The position numbers were made by a program, and so were the translations under genes. Shown here one piece after another: positions 1 through 9,998 of a stretch of 64,000 nucleotides of DNA. The notes under the pieces were generated by a model. It made no database searches, was not told the origin of the DNA, and saw nothing but the letters and a program-made list of their open reading frames with translations. Source of the DNA: an uncultured Chlorobiota bacterium (GTDB lineage: Bacteria; Bacteroidota; Ignavibacteria; UBA10030; UBA6906); contig CAADGV010000005.1 of the NCBI GenBank assembly GCA_900696645.1, positions 62,001-126,000 on the forward strand, in the 5' to 3' direction. How positions within the stretch are numbered: position 1 is the stretch's first letter; each line of letters opens with the position of its first letter.

Positions 1-207
1 TGTCAGATTGGCGGCATTATCGGGGTGTTTGTCGGAATTCTCGCCGGCAACGGCATCAGCGTCTGGCTCGAAACACCGCCGTACATGCCGTGGGATTGGA
101 CGGCCATCGGACTCGGAGTCTGCTCGCTCGTCGGCATTCTGTTTGGTGTATATCCTGCATGGAAAGCCTCAACGCTCGACCCGATCGAAGCGTTGAGATA
201 CGAATAG
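1..207 (+). CDS. MacB-type ABC transporter permease, C-terminal fragment (runs off window start)
   Basis: The reading frame is open from base 1 and ends at the TAG at 205-207, so only the last 68 residues are visible. They hold the final FtsX-family transmembrane region and the terminal motif YPAWKASTLDPIEALRYE, which is characteristic of MacB/LolC-like permeases. The tail is nearly the same as the C-terminus of the next gene, so the two are tandem paralogues, probably subunits of one or two exporter complexes in the inner membrane. Substrate cannot be told. The ORF-track start at 25 is an internal codon, not a real start. Confidence 0.88.
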   Translation, partial: CQIGGIIGVFVGILAGNGISVWLETPPYMPWDWTAIGLGVCSLVGILFGVYPAWKASTLDPIEALRYE

Positions 208-224
208 AATCTCCTTATCATATA

Positions 225-245
225 GAGGCCGGAACATCCGGCCTC
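225..245 (+). terminator. Hairpin after permease fragment, possible terminator
   Basis: A perfect 9-bp inverted repeat GAGGCCGGA / TCCGGCCTC with a 3-nt loop lies 18 nt after the stop codon. The following bases are pyrimidine rich (CTTCCGTTCTT) but not a clean T-tract, so it may be a weak or factor-assisted terminator between the two permease genes. Confidence 0.5.
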
Positions 246-349
246 CTTCCGTTCTTGCATTAACTCCCTGTTCTTTCTTAATTCCTGATGCGTTCACCGC
301 CGTCGGCGGAGAATGTCATTTTCTTTACCAAACGAAAGGATGATGTTCC

Positions 350-1606
350 GTGTTTCCGGCATTCCGGTTGTCACAATTCAAAGAAAGTGTACTCATGGCG
401 TTGGCCGCAATTCGCGCAAACAAGCTGCGTTCGATATTGACGCTGCTCGGAATTGTTGTGGGAGTGTTTTCGATTGTGAGCGTCATGACGGCAATGGGCG
501 TGCTGCGTACGAGCATCGAGCAGGGACTCGCAGGACTCGGGGCGAATACGTTCCGCATCCAGAAATCCGATATTGTCATCAACAGCACGCCGGAGCAACG
601 GCGCAAATGGCGAATGAGAAAAGACATTACGCTTGAACAAGCGCAGTATGTAAGCAAGCGGCTGACACTTGCTGAAGCAGTAGGGATTGAAAGCTGGGTT
701 GGAGGGAAGATTGTGTATTGGAAAGGGCAGAAGACCAATCCGAACACCAGCGTTGGCGGCGAGAGTGCGGACGGTTACATCACAAACGATATGTCGATAG
801 GAATCGGGCGGAGTTTTTCCGATCAGGAAATTGCCGACGGACGCAACGTAACGCTTCTCGGACAAACGGTCGCGGAAAAACTTTTCCCGCCGTGGCAAAA
901 TCCGGTTGGCGAAGAAGTCCGCATCGACGGTGCGCTGTACAAGGTTGTCGGCGTGTTTGATTTGGAGGGCGGTGTTCTCGGGCAGGACAAGAACACATTC
1001 GTTATCATCCCCATTACGACCTTCTTCAAGAAATACGGAAGGGAAGGTCGAAGCGTCAACATCCTTGTGAAAGCCCGCAGCCGTGAGGTGTTCGAGGATT
1101 GCATCGAAGAAGCACGATCAGCGCTGCGGACAGCACGGCGTGTTCCGCCCGGCGCGGATGACGACTTCGGGTACTTCTCCAACGATTCGCTGATCTCGCA
1201 GTTCAACTCATTCACGCTGTATGTCCGTCTCGGCGTATTGCTTATCAGTTCGATTGCGTTGCTTGCTGCCGGAGTCGGCATTATGAACATTATGCTCGTC
1301 TCCGTTACCGAGCGGACACGCGAAATCGGAATCCGAAAAGCCGTCGGCGCGCAGAAGAAAGACATTCTTGCGCAGTTCATCGTTGAGGCGATTATTCTCT
1401 GTGAGATAGGCGGCGTTTTAGGCGTGCTGCTTGGTATTCTTGCAGGCAACGGCATCGGGTGGTGGCTGGAATGGCCCGCCGTGATTCCCTGGGATTGGGC
1501 GATGGTCGGGCTGATTGTGTGTTCGCTTGTCGGGATGGTGTTCGGCGTGTACCCTGCGTGGAAGGCGTCAACGCTTGATCCGATTGAAGCGTTGAGGTAT
1601 GAATGA
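350..1606 (+). CDS. MacB-type ABC transporter permease
   Basis: Complete 418-residue inner-membrane permease of the MacB/FtsX family. An N-terminal transmembrane helix (about residues 25-50, LRSILTLLGIVVGVFSIVSV) is followed by a large MacB-type periplasmic domain, and three C-terminal helices begin near residue 295. The GTG start at 350 has AAAGGA about 9 nt upstream; the ATGs at 340 and 343 are in other frames. An internal ATG (MALAAIR) is an alternative start that would shorten it by 15 residues. Family members work with a MacB ATPase and a periplasmic adaptor to export peptides, macrolides or lipoproteins. No ATPase is visible here, so it may lie upstream of the window. It is a paralogue of the preceding fragment. 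Confidence 0.9.
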   Translation: MFPAFRLSQFKESVLMALAAIRANKLRSILTLLGIVVGVFSIVSVMTAMGVLRTSIEQGLAGLGANTFRIQKSDIVINSTPEQRRKWRMRKDITLEQAQYVSKRLTLAEAVGIESWVGGKIVYWKGQKTNPNTSVGGESADGYITNDMSIGIGRSFSDQEIADGRNVTLLGQTVAEKLFPPWQNPVGEEVRIDGALYKVVGVFDLEGGVLGQDKNTFVIIPITTFFKKYGREGRSVNILVKARSREVFEDCIEEARSALRTARRVPPGADDDFGYFSNDSLISQFNSFTLYVRLGVLLISSIALLAAGVGIMNIMLVSVTERTREIGIRKAVGAQKKDILAQFIVEAIILCEIGGVLGVLLGILAGNGIGWWLEWPAVIPWDWAMVGLIVCSLVGMVFGVYPAWKASTLDPIEALRYE

Positions 1607-1832
1607 AGCACGTTGCCGGGTCGTCATGGTTCGTTGATTGTCATGGCACCGTAACGACTGGTTCAGGAAACCGTGACAGCAGAGTCATAGAAAAGCCCGA
1701 CTCGCGCCAGGCTTCTTGATTGTTTGATGATGGTCATGTTCTACTTCGTCAACACCAACTTACTCACCTTGTTCAGGCCCCCTTTTTTCCATTAGCGTTC
1801 ACGTCCGAACTTTCGTACATTCTTGTCGTATT

Positions 1833-2879
1833 GTGTACCATATTTTGTTGACCCGAAGGGAGAATGAAAGTTTGGCACGAGTGACTCCGGTTGAGCGAAC
1901 CACTGATGTAGATACCGCCCGTCAGTTGAAGGATGCGTACGACACCCTCCGCAAAGAAATCGCCAAGGTCATCGTCGGGCAGGATAAGATTGTCGAGCAG
2001 TTGCTGATTTCCCTGCTCGCCCGCGGGCACTGCCTGCTCGTCGGTGTGCCGGGCCTTGCGAAAACGCTTCTCATCCGGACGCTTGCACAGGTTCTCGACC
2101 TTTCATTTAACCGCATTCAATTCACTCCCGACCTGATGCCGAGCGACATCACCGGCACGGAGATCATTGAAGAAAACACCTCAACGGGCGGCAAAACGTT
2201 CAAGTTCATTCAGGGACCCGTGTTCGCCAACATCGTCCTCGCCGACGAAATCAACCGCACGCCGCCAAAAACACAGGCCGCGTTGCTTGAAGCTATGCAG
2301 GAACATCGCGTAACAGCCGGAGGCAAAACCTACACGCTGCAAGAGCCGTTCTTCGTTCTCGCGACGCAAAATCCCATCGAACAGGAAGGAACATATCCGC
2401 TTCCCGAAGCTCAACTCGACCGGTTCATGTTCAATTTGTGGCTGGATTATCCCTCGCAGAACGAGGAAGTTCAGATTGTGAAAACCACGACGAGCCAGGC
2501 AACAGCCACGTTGAATCATGTTCTTTCAGGAGCCGAGATTTCAGCGTATCAGGATTTGGTGAGGAAGGTACCGGTTGCCGACAACGTCATTGAATTTGCC
2601 GTGCGGCTCGCAACACGAACCCGCCCGAAAACAGATGACGCGCCGAAGTTCATCAGGGATTGGCTCAGTTGGGGCGCAGGGCCGCGGGCGTCGCAGTACA
2701 TGATTCTCGGCGCAAAAACACGCGCCATCATTTCCGGGAAGCACACGCCGGATATCGACGACGTGAGGGTAATGGCGGCTCCGGTTCTGCGCCATCGCAT
2801 TGTGCCGAACTTCAACGCGGAAGCCGACGGCGTTTCGACGATCGATATTGTTGACCGTCTTGTCAAGGAAACGACCTAA
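1833..2879 (+). CDS. MoxR family AAA+ ATPase
   Basis: MoxR AAA+ ATPase of 348 residues from the GTG at 1833. Walker A is GVPGLAKT at 71-78, Walker B is IVLADEIN at about 134-141, followed by NRTPPKTQAALLEAM and sensor region TQNPIEQEGTYPLPEAQLDRF, all typical of MoxR. The start is uncertain: a TTG at 1872 with AGGGAG about 8 nt upstream gives a more usual N-terminus than the GTG. MoxR proteins act as chaperone-like ATPases with VWA-domain partners; the next gene encodes such a protein 61 nt downstream. The DUF58 protein that usually sits between MoxR and VWA genes is absent here. Confidence 0.93.
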   Translation: MYHILLTRRENESLARVTPVERTTDVDTARQLKDAYDTLRKEIAKVIVGQDKIVEQLLISLLARGHCLLVGVPGLAKTLLIRTLAQVLDLSFNRIQFTPDLMPSDITGTEIIEENTSTGGKTFKFIQGPVFANIVLADEINRTPPKTQAALLEAMQEHRVTAGGKTYTLQEPFFVLATQNPIEQEGTYPLPEAQLDRFMFNLWLDYPSQNEEVQIVKTTTSQATATLNHVLSGAEISAYQDLVRKVPVADNVIEFAVRLATRTRPKTDDAPKFIRDWLSWGAGPRASQYMILGAKTRAIISGKHTPDIDDVRVMAAPVLRHRIVPNFNAEADGVSTIDIVDRLVKETT

Positions 2880-2940
2880 TCAACGATTACCGGTTACGGA
2901 TTACAGACGTTCCGTAATCCCGCATCAGTAATCAGACATC

Positions 2941-5100
2941 ATGCCCGATATCAGCCTCAGCTTTACAACGTCCGCAATTCTTGTAGCCCTTCTCGTTCTC
3001 GTTGCTGCGGCGATTTCCGTCTTCTTCTACCGTCAGACTGTTCCCCCGGTTCCTCCTGCAAAACGATATCTGCTTATCACGCTTCGGGCGGCAGCGCTTT
3101 CGTTGCTGCTGATATTTCTGTTCGAGCCGCTGCTTCGTCTCATCTCCACATCCACCCAAAAACCGGTTCTCGCCGTTCTCGTTGACAACAGCAAGAGCAT
3201 GACGATCAGCGACAACGCCGGAGACAGGTTGGCGCAGGCACGAAGTGTTCTCTCAAGCAATGCCATCAGTGAAGCAGGCGGGAAAGGGGAAATCCGCTAC
3301 TACGCATTCGGAAGCAAAACGCGGCGCATTTCAGTTGTGGACTCTCTTCTGTTTGACGATGACGCAACGGATATGATCTCCGCGTTGCGCACGATAGCGG
3401 AAGAAAAGGAACGACTCAACATCGGAGCGGCGGTACTGATTACCGACGGCAGCTACAATCTTGGCCAGAATCCCGTCTATGAAGCCGAACATCCCGGTAT
3501 TCCGCTTTATACAATCGGCATCGGCGATTCGACGGAGCAGAAGGATGTTCTGATCACGAAAGTTCTCACCAACGATCTTGTGTACAACGAAACCGAAGTG
3601 CCGGTTGATGTGACGATCAAGAGTTCGGGGTATGCGAACGAGAAGGTGGAAGTGATTCTTGCCGACGGATCGCGGGAGTTGGCAAGAACGCAGATTGTGC
3701 TGCAAGAAGGAACCCGCGAGTACAGCGTGCGGCTTACCTACGTTCCCGAAGGTGAGGGGGTGAAACGATACACGGTACGGATCTCGCAGCTTCCCGGCGA
3801 ACTTACGACGGCCAACAATCAACGGACGTTTCTTGCCCGCATACTGAAAAGCAAACTGCGTGTACTTCTGCTTGCAGGCGTACCCTCACCTGACGTTTCC
3901 ATCATCAGGCAAACGTTGAGCGAAGACAAAAACATTCACGTCACCTCACTCATACAAAAATCGCCCGGTGCATTCTACGAGCGAACGCCAACAACGCCGC
4001 TGCTCGATTCAGCGGATTGCCTCGTGCTGATCGGATTTCCGACGGCGAATGCGTCCGATGCGACGATCGAGATGATCAGGGAATCAGTTGCAAGGAAAGC
4101 GACACCGATCCTTTTTGTCAACGGCAGGTCGGTTGACAGCAGAAAGCTTGCTCCGCTCAGTCCGCTTCTTCCGCACATCGAAGGCGGGGCATCTGCCAAC
4201 GAGCAGTTGGTGTTCGTCGAGCCCTCGCCTGCACAAAGAAATCATCCCATTCTTGCAACGAACACCGAAGAGGGCACTGCAAGCTGGAGCCGACTCCCCC
4301 CCGTTTACCGATTGCAAACAGCGTATCGAATGAAGGCGGAAGCGACCGTGCTTGCGACCGTCAAGATCAACAACATTGTTCTGAACGAGCCGTTCATCGC
4401 AATCCGGAATGTGAACCGGCAGAAGTCGATGGCAATACTCGGCTACGGCATCTGGCGCTGGCGCTTGATGGCGCAGGGAAATCCGCAAACGGAAAAACTT
4501 CTTGCGACATTCCTCTCCAACAGCATCCGCTGGCTGACAACGCGTGACGACAGTCGCCCGGTGAAAGTAACGCCTGCGAAACCTGAATTCTCCCAAGGCG
4601 AGCCGGTTGAGTTTGTCGGACAAGTGTACGATGCAAGCGCCAATCCCGTTGAGAGTGCACAGTTGAGAATCGTCGCCGAGCATGAGGGAAAGCAGTTCGA
4701 AACAATTCTCCGCCCGATCGGCAACGGGCGATATGAAGGCACGCTTGAGGGACTCGCCAAAGGCGACTACGCTTTCCGCTCCTCGGCGCAATTGAACGGC
4801 CAATCGCTCGGAGAGGATCGCGGACGGTTCAGCGTCGGCGAGCTTGATCTGGAATTTCAGGATACGCGCATGAACGTTCAGCTGTTGCGCCAGCTTGCTG
4901 CGCGAACGGGCGGCGAATTTCTTCTTCCCTCACAAATATCCGAACTTCCCTCCCGCATCAACTCGCTCGCAGCATTTGTTCCGCGGGAAGTGCATGATGC
5001 GCGTGAGTTCGAGTTGTGGAACTGGAAGTACATGCTTGCGCTTGTTGTGCTGCTGTTTGCGGTTGAATGGTTTGTGAGAAAAAGAAGCGGGATGTTGTAG
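2941..5100 (+). CDS. VWA-domain membrane protein, partner of MoxR
   Basis: A 719-residue membrane protein. Two N-terminal transmembrane helices (about 11-31 and 43-66) are followed by a von Willebrand factor A-like domain with the MIDAS motif DNSKS at 82-86, then a long periplasmic part with Ig-like and glutamine-amidotransferase-like character (inferred from pattern only), and a last helix near the C-terminus (YMLALVVLLFAVEWF). The architecture matches large VWA proteins encoded beside MoxR in FCB and PVC bacteria. The short gap to moxR holds a 7-bp inverted repeat GGATTAC/GTAATCC. Likely role: membrane-bound metal-dependent adhesion or assembly protein acted on by MoxR. Confidence 0.82.
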   Translation: MPDISLSFTTSAILVALLVLVAAAISVFFYRQTVPPVPPAKRYLLITLRAAALSLLLIFLFEPLLRLISTSTQKPVLAVLVDNSKSMTISDNAGDRLAQARSVLSSNAISEAGGKGEIRYYAFGSKTRRISVVDSLLFDDDATDMISALRTIAEEKERLNIGAAVLITDGSYNLGQNPVYEAEHPGIPLYTIGIGDSTEQKDVLITKVLTNDLVYNETEVPVDVTIKSSGYANEKVEVILADGSRELARTQIVLQEGTREYSVRLTYVPEGEGVKRYTVRISQLPGELTTANNQRTFLARILKSKLRVLLLAGVPSPDVSIIRQTLSEDKNIHVTSLIQKSPGAFYERTPTTPLLDSADCLVLIGFPTANASDATIEMIRESVARKATPILFVNGRSVDSRKLAPLSPLLPHIEGGASANEQLVFVEPSPAQRNHPILATNTEEGTASWSRLPPVYRLQTAYRMKAEATVLATVKINNIVLNEPFIAIRNVNRQKSMAILGYGIWRWRLMAQGNPQTEKLLATFLSNSIRWLTTRDDSRPVKVTPAKPEFSQGEPVEFVGQVYDASANPVESAQLRIVAEHEGKQFETILRPIGNGRYEGTLEGLAKGDYAFRSSAQLNGQSLGEDRGRFSVGELDLEFQDTRMNVQLLRQLAARTGGEFLLPSQISELPSRINSLAAFVPREVHDAREFELWNWKYMLALVVLLFAVEWFVRKRSGML

Positions 5101-5149
5101 TTGATACTGCGGGGGAGTTTTTCTACTTTCTTCCTCAGAGGAGAATTCT

Positions 5150-5467
5150 ATGAGAAACTTCGGCAAACTGGTTCGGGCATGGCTGAGCGGCAGGTACAGG
5201 GTATTTCCCTGGCGAAGCCTGTTTGTGTTCATCCTCGTCGCAATCTACGCCATCAATCCGTTTGATATTATTCCCGATTTTATTCCGTTCGTTGGCGTTA
5301 TCGATGATGCAGCCATGCTGGCCTTTCTCGTCCGCTCGTTGATGAAGGATGTGGAGAAGTTCATGGAGTGGGAGAATGCATTGAGATCCGGCAAGGATGT
5401 GGTCGACGCGGAATTCGAAGTAGTAAGTGAAGATGGCGGGACAGTCAAAGGAAAGCTGAAATCATAA
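5150..5467 (+). CDS. YkvA/DUF1232 family small membrane protein
   Basis: A 105-residue protein with the DUF1232 core: INPFDIIPDFIPFVGVIDDAAML, in which the NPxDxIPDxxPxxGxxDD pattern is the family signature. One or two membrane segments lie around residues 24-45. The ATG at 5150 follows GAGGAGA. Members are found across bacteria; the molecular function is unknown. It is the last gene of the plus-strand run and is followed by a shared terminator. Confidence 0.85.
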   Translation: MRNFGKLVRAWLSGRYRVFPWRSLFVFILVAIYAINPFDIIPDFIPFVGVIDDAAMLAFLVRSLMKDVEKFMEWENALRSGKDVVDAEFEVVSEDGGTVKGKLKS

Positions 5468-5493
5468 CTCCTGAGTGATGCACTGAAGGCAAA

Positions 5494-5522
5494 AAGCCCG
5501 CTCCATTTCTGAAGCGGGCTTT
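5494..5522. terminator. Bidirectional intrinsic terminator
   Basis: Perfect stem AAGCCCGCT / AGCGGGCTT with a 10-nt loop, preceded by A5 and followed by TGTGTTTT. It lies between the convergent ends of the YkvA-like gene (plus) and the malic enzyme gene (minus), so it can serve both strands. Confidence 0.85.
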
Positions 5523-5540
5523 GTGTTTTCCACTTTGCAG

Positions 5541-7856
5541 TTATTCGTACACCGTCTCAAGTTGGGGTGATACCTTTCCCAACCTTGCAGCCCCCTCTTC
5601 GCCGGGTTCCTGCGCATCGCGCACAGCCATTGCTGTCACGTTCACAATGTCCGCTACTTCATTGCCGGGAATAAGGAGATAAACGGGTTTCCGCATGCCG
5701 ATCAACATCGGGCCGTAGAGTTCAGCTCCGCCTAACTTCGCCAGCAGCTTGTACGCAATGTTCGCCGATTCGAGGTTAGGCATAACCAGCAAGTTGGCTC
5801 CGCCCTTCAGCGTGCTGAAGGGATACAACGATTCGATGATCTCAGGAGAAACGGCGGTATCCGCCATCATCTCACCATCCACCATCAATTCCGGCGCACG
5901 CTTCTTCACAAGCTCGGTGGCCTTCGCCATTTTCAGGGCTGAAGGATGCTGCGTACTGCCGAAGTTGCTGAACGAAAGCATCGCAATGCGCGGAACAATA
6001 TCGAAACTGCGAACCTTCTCCGCCGCAAGAATGGCAATCTCCGCGAGCTGTTCCGCTGTCGGATCGAAATTCACCGTTGCATCGGCAATGAACCGTACAT
6101 CGTTCTTGAAGATGAGCATGTACATGCCTGCAATGGTGCTGATACCGGCTTTAGGCTTGATAATCTGCAACGCGGGCCGGATGGTTTCAGGATAATGTTG
6201 CGTCAATCCGGCAACAAGGCCGTCTGCATCGCCGGTGTTCACCATCATCATGCCATAATCAATCGGGCGCAGGAGATGGTTGCGTGCGTCCTTCAGCGTC
6301 ATGCCTTTGCGTTTACGCATGTCATAGAACTTGCTCACGTACTCATCGAATTTCTGCGCGTGCAACGGATCGACAACTTCCACGCCTTCCAGATCGAGAT
6401 CGAGCATTTTGATTTTCTCGGCTATCGTTTCTTTGTTTCCGAGAAGAATGGGCTTCGCAATTTCCTCGTCGAGAATGATCTGGCTTGCGCGCAGAACTTT
6501 CTCTTCCATCCCTTCGGGGAATACGATGCGCTTCGGCGCTTTCTGCGCCTTGTGAATTGTAGCGCGCATGATTTCCTTGCCCCGTCCGAAGCGGCTTTCC
6601 AGTGAATCACGATACGCGTCGAGGTTCTCGATCGGTTTGCGGGCGACGCCGGTTTCCATTGCCGCTTTCGCAACAGCGGGGGCCTCCCACAACAGAACAC
6701 GCGGATCGAGCGGCTTGGGAATAATATAGTCGCGTCCGAACTTGATCGGCTTGCCGCCGTACGCTTTAATAACGGAATCAGGGACGTCTTCTTTTGCAAG
6801 AGACGCCAATGCATGTGCCGCCGCAAGCTTCATCTCGTCGTTGATGGCGCTTGCCATGCAGTCGAGCGCTCCGCGGAAGATGAACGGGAATCCGAGAACG
6901 TTGTTGACTTGATTGGGATAGTCGGAACGGCCGGTCGCCATGAGAACATCGCTGCGTGCAGCAAGCGCATCTTCAGGTGAGATCTCGGGATCAGGGTTTG
7001 CCATGGCGAAGATGATGGGATTATCCGCCATGCTTTTCACCATTTCCTTGGTGACAACGCCTTTCACGGAAACACCTGCAAACACGTCGGCCCCTTTCAT
7101 CGCATCTGCCAGCGTCCGCGCATTGGTTTCGATTGCAAAGAATTCCTTGTAGGGATTCATCCCTTCCTTGCGTCCTTTGTACACCACACCCTTCGTATCG
7201 ACGAGAATCAGATTCTCCCGTTTCACGCCCAGTGTTACATAGAACTTTGCGCAGGCAATTCCTGCCGCGCCCGCGCCGCTGAACACCACCTTCACGTCTT
7301 CGAGCTTCTTGCCGACAAGTTCCAATGCGTTCAGTAATCCGGCTCCGGAGATGATCGCCGTTCCGTGTTGATCATCGTGGAACACGGGAATGTTCATCTG
7401 CTTCTTCAGTTCTTCTTCAATGCGGAAACACTCCGGCGCTTTGATATCTTCAAGATTGATGCCACCGAACGTCGGCTCGAGGGCCTTCACGATCTTGATG
7501 ATCTCTTCCGGGTCATGCGTATCGAGTTCGATATCGAATACATCAATGTCGGCAAATCTCTTGAACAGAACTCCCTTGCCTTCCATAACCGGTTTGCCTG
7601 CTGCGGGTCCGATATCGCCGAGACCCAGCACGGCCGTGCCGTTGGAAACAACTGCGACGAGATTTCCCTTTGCGGTGTACTTGTACACGTCTGCCGGATT
7701 TGCTGCGATCTCGCGGCACGGCTCGGCAACACCGGGTGTGTAGGCAAGCGAGAGGTCACGTTGCGTCGCGCACGACTTCGTGATCGTAACCTCGATTTTG
7801 CCTTTGCGCCCCTGGCTGTGGTAGTCAAGCGCGTCTTGTTTTCGTATCATGGCCAT
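5541..7856 (-). CDS. maeB: NADP-dependent malic enzyme with phosphotransacetylase-like C-terminal domain
   Basis: A 771-residue fusion enzyme of the MaeB type. The N-terminal malic domain carries [12 protein letters not shown] and FDDQHGT-like sequence ([15 protein letters not shown]), the NAD(P)-binding domain has [15 protein letters not shown] near residue 190, and from about residue 430 a phosphotransacetylase-like domain ([14 protein letters not shown]) runs to the end. It converts malate to pyruvate and CO2 with reduction of NADP; in MaeB the PTA-like domain is regulatory (acetyl-CoA sensing). Length matches the family. A strong AAGGAGG lies 7 nt before the ATG. With two PEPCK genes in the window it sets the C4/C3 carbon balance. 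Confidence 0.96.
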   Translation of the reverse strand: MAMIRKQDALDYHSQGRKGKIEVTITKSCATQRDLSLAYTPGVAEPCREIAANPADVYKYTAKGNLVAVVSNGTAVLGLGDIGPAAGKPVMEGKGVLFKRFADIDVFDIELDTHDPEEIIKIVKALEPTFGGINLEDIKAPECFRIEEELKKQMNIPVFHDDQHGTAIISGAGLLNALELVGKKLEDVKVVFSGAGAAGIACAKFYVTLGVKRENLILVDTKGVVYKGRKEGMNPYKEFFAIETNARTLADAMKGADVFAGVSVKGVVTKEMVKSMADNPIIFAMANPDPEISPEDALAARSDVLMATGRSDYPNQVNNVLGFPFIFRGALDCMASAINDEMKLAAAHALASLAKEDVPDSVIKAYGGKPIKFGRDYIIPKPLDPRVLLWEAPAVAKAAMETGVARKPIENLDAYRDSLESRFGRGKEIMRATIHKAQKAPKRIVFPEGMEEKVLRASQIILDEEIAKPILLGNKETIAEKIKMLDLDLEGVEVVDPLHAQKFDEYVSKFYDMRKRKGMTLKDARNHLLRPIDYGMMMVNTGDADGLVAGLTQHYPETIRPALQIIKPKAGISTIAGMYMLIFKNDVRFIADATVNFDPTAEQLAEIAILAAEKVRSFDIVPRIAMLSFSNFGSTQHPSALKMAKATELVKKRAPELMVDGEMMADTAVSPEIIESLYPFSTLKGGANLLVMPNLESANIAYKLLAKLGGAELYGPMLIGMRKPVYLLIPGNEVADIVNVTAMAVRDAQEPGEEGAARLGKVSPQLETVYE

Positions 7857-8161
7857 GATGTAGCCTCCTTGTGAAAGTTCCTCAAAGCCAATCCGGCAAT
7901 CTCAGTGGGATAGAGCGAGATGCGGGGCTGGGTATTGGCTCGTGACGATTGGTTGAATGAGAGATAGACATACTAATTCGTCTATATTTAGGTCAAAGCC
8001 TGTGCCACCAAGAAACAACGAATGGAAATGAATTTCAACCTGTCGGATGGCTCCGTTTCCCACTTTTGACAATCAAAAATGCAGTTTTCCTACAATTGAT
8101 TTTCCTGCGTGATTTGCGTAGAATTTATGTTGAATAACGTCAAAAGTTCAAGAGCTACTTC
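7857..8161. promoter_or_regulatory. Divergent intergenic region with a promoter candidate for the M48 gene
   Basis: 305 nt between divergent maeB and the M48 protease gene. On the plus strand TTGACA (8066-8071) and TACAAT (8091-8096) are spaced 19 nt, a near-consensus sigma-70-type pair apart from the long spacer. An inverted repeat ATAGAC/GTCTAT (7964-7969 and 7980-7985) could be an operator on the maeB side. No gene is visible here. Confidence 0.4.
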
Positions 8162-9283
8162 ATGGGAAACAGAGTATTGGCATCTGCGGATCCGGCGAAG
8201 GCCAAACAGTACAGCCGCACAAAACTCGGGCTGGGAATTGCCTCATCCGCGTTCTCGTTTGCACTCGTGCTCGTCATCGTCCTGTCGGGCATTTCGGTAG
8301 AGTTGAGAAATTGGACACTTTCGCTCGCCTCGAACGAGTACGCTGCGGTGGTTCTCTTCCTGCTGGCGGTCGGCATCATACAATCGTTTGTCACGTTGCC
8401 GATAGGTTTCTATTCAGGATTTATTGTTGAACATCGCTACAATCTCTCCAACCAGACATTCGGTCGTTGGGTGTGGGAACGAGTCAAGGGACTACTTGTT
8501 GGAGCCCCGCTCATGCTGGCGGTTGTTCTGGTTCTCTACTATTGCCTGAGAACGTATGCCGACTGGTGGTGGCTTCCGGTGAGCATTGTGCTTACCTTTT
8601 TCTCGATTGTTCTGGCACGCATTGTCCCGACGTTCATCATGCCGCTCTTCTACAAGTTCACGCCGATAGAGAACGGTTCACTCAAGGAACGCATCTCGAA
8701 TCTCTGCAACAACGCCGGAGTTCACATCGAAGGAATTTTCTCATTCAACATGAGTAAGAATACAAAGAAAGCAAATGCAGGCTTCACGGGAATCGGGAAA
8801 TCGAAGAGGATTATCCTCGGCGACACACTGGTTCAGGAATTTTCGGAAGAAGAGATTGAAACCGTGTTCGCCCATGAACTGGGACATTACAAGCACAAGC
8901 ATATCCTCGTCGGTATTGCAGTCGGCATTCTTTCAACATTTGTCGGACTGTATGTGACGTCGAAGCTGTATTCCCTTTCGTTGGGATGGTTTGGATTTGA
9001 ATCGATCTCTGATTTGGCCGCATTGCCGTTGTTAGGATTGTGGCTTTCGGTTTTCGGGCTTGTCACGTCGCCGCTCGGCAATGTTCTTTCGCGAAAGCAT
9101 GAACGCGAAGCCGACAGATATGCCGTCACAACGACAAAGAACAAGGGGGCGTTCATCTCGGCTTTGCGCAAGCTGGCCGATACTAATCTTGCCGACCCGG
9201 AGCCGCATCCGCTGGTCGAGTTCCTGTTCTACAGCCATCCGTCGATTGCGCGGCGTATTGCATTGGTGGAATCGTTGAATTGA
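8162..9283 (+). CDS. M48 family (Ste24-like) membrane metalloprotease
   Basis: A 373-residue multi-pass membrane protease resembling CAAX prenyl protease 1 (Ste24). The zinc motif HELGH is at 238-242 and the third ligand is probably E316 in HEREADRY; HPSIARRI near the C-terminus is also conserved in the family. At least five hydrophobic helices precede the catalytic part. Bacterial homologues act in membrane protein quality control. The ATG at 8162 has only a poor ribosome site. The stop is followed immediately by the plsC start, so both are likely cotranscribed. Confidence 0.92.
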   Translation: MGNRVLASADPAKAKQYSRTKLGLGIASSAFSFALVLVIVLSGISVELRNWTLSLASNEYAAVVLFLLAVGIIQSFVTLPIGFYSGFIVEHRYNLSNQTFGRWVWERVKGLLVGAPLMLAVVLVLYYCLRTYADWWWLPVSIVLTFFSIVLARIVPTFIMPLFYKFTPIENGSLKERISNLCNNAGVHIEGIFSFNMSKNTKKANAGFTGIGKSKRIILGDTLVQEFSEEEIETVFAHELGHYKHKHILVGIAVGILSTFVGLYVTSKLYSLSLGWFGFESISDLAALPLLGLWLSVFGLVTSPLGNVLSRKHEREADRYAVTTTKNKGAFISALRKLADTNLADPEPHPLVEFLFYSHPSIARRIALVESLN

Positions 9284-9284
9284 G

Positions 9285-9998
9285 ATGAAGAAGATCGTCG
9301 GTACGCTCAGGTTCGTGGGTTTGTTCTCGCTTTCGATGTTCTTTGCAAGCATTATTCTGCTTACACTCATTGTTACACGGAGTTCGCGGGTGTTTCATGG
9401 ATATTGCAGAATGTGGGCGAGAAGCGTATTGTTTGTGTGCGGAGTGAAGGTCACTGTTCGGGGCATTGAACATCTCAAGAACGGAACCGGCTTCGTGTAC
9501 GTTTCAAATCATGCGGGAATGTTCGATATTCCTTCGGTGATTGCGGGCATTCCCGATCAGATCCGAATTGTGTATAAAAAAGAGTTGGAGAAGATACCGA
9601 TCTTCGGCTGGGGATTGAAATTCGGCAGTTACATTGCCATTGATCGGGGACGCGGCGTGCAGGCACAAAAAAGCCTGGAAGAGGCAATCAGCAGAATCCG
9701 CAACGGCGAATCGGTATTGCTGTTTGCCGAAGGAACGCGGACGCTCGACGGCAAGTTGCAACAGTTCAAACGCGGGGCGTTTCACATTGCGGTACAGGCG
9801 GGCGTTCCGGTTGTTCCGCTGACCATAAACGGGAGTTTCACAATTCTCCCGAAACATTCAATCAGCATTAATCCGGGACATGTCGAGCTGATTCTCGACT
9901 CACCGATTCCTCTGACCGGACAACAGGGCAAGGAATCCGAACTCACACTCATGGAGGAAGTTCATGCGGCAATTGAAAAGCACTATATCAACCAGTAG
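9285..9998 (+). CDS. plsC: 1-acyl-sn-glycerol-3-phosphate acyltransferase (PlsC family)
   Basis: A 237-residue membrane-associated acyltransferase. An N-terminal helix (about 10-30) is followed by the catalytic HX4D motif NHAGMFD (H76, D81), and the glycerol-phosphate motif EGTR at 149-152. It makes phosphatidic acid from lysophosphatidic acid in phospholipid synthesis. The ATG lies one base after the M48 stop codon, and its 3' end overlaps the next gene by 35 nt. Confidence 0.93.
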   Translation: MKKIVGTLRFVGLFSLSMFFASIILLTLIVTRSSRVFHGYCRMWARSVLFVCGVKVTVRGIEHLKNGTGFVYVSNHAGMFDIPSVIAGIPDQIRIVYKKELEKIPIFGWGLKFGSYIAIDRGRGVQAQKSLEEAISRIRNGESVLLFAEGTRTLDGKLQQFKRGAFHIAVQAGVPVVPLTINGSFTILPKHSISINPGHVELILDSPIPLTGQQGKESELTLMEEVHAAIEKHYINQ

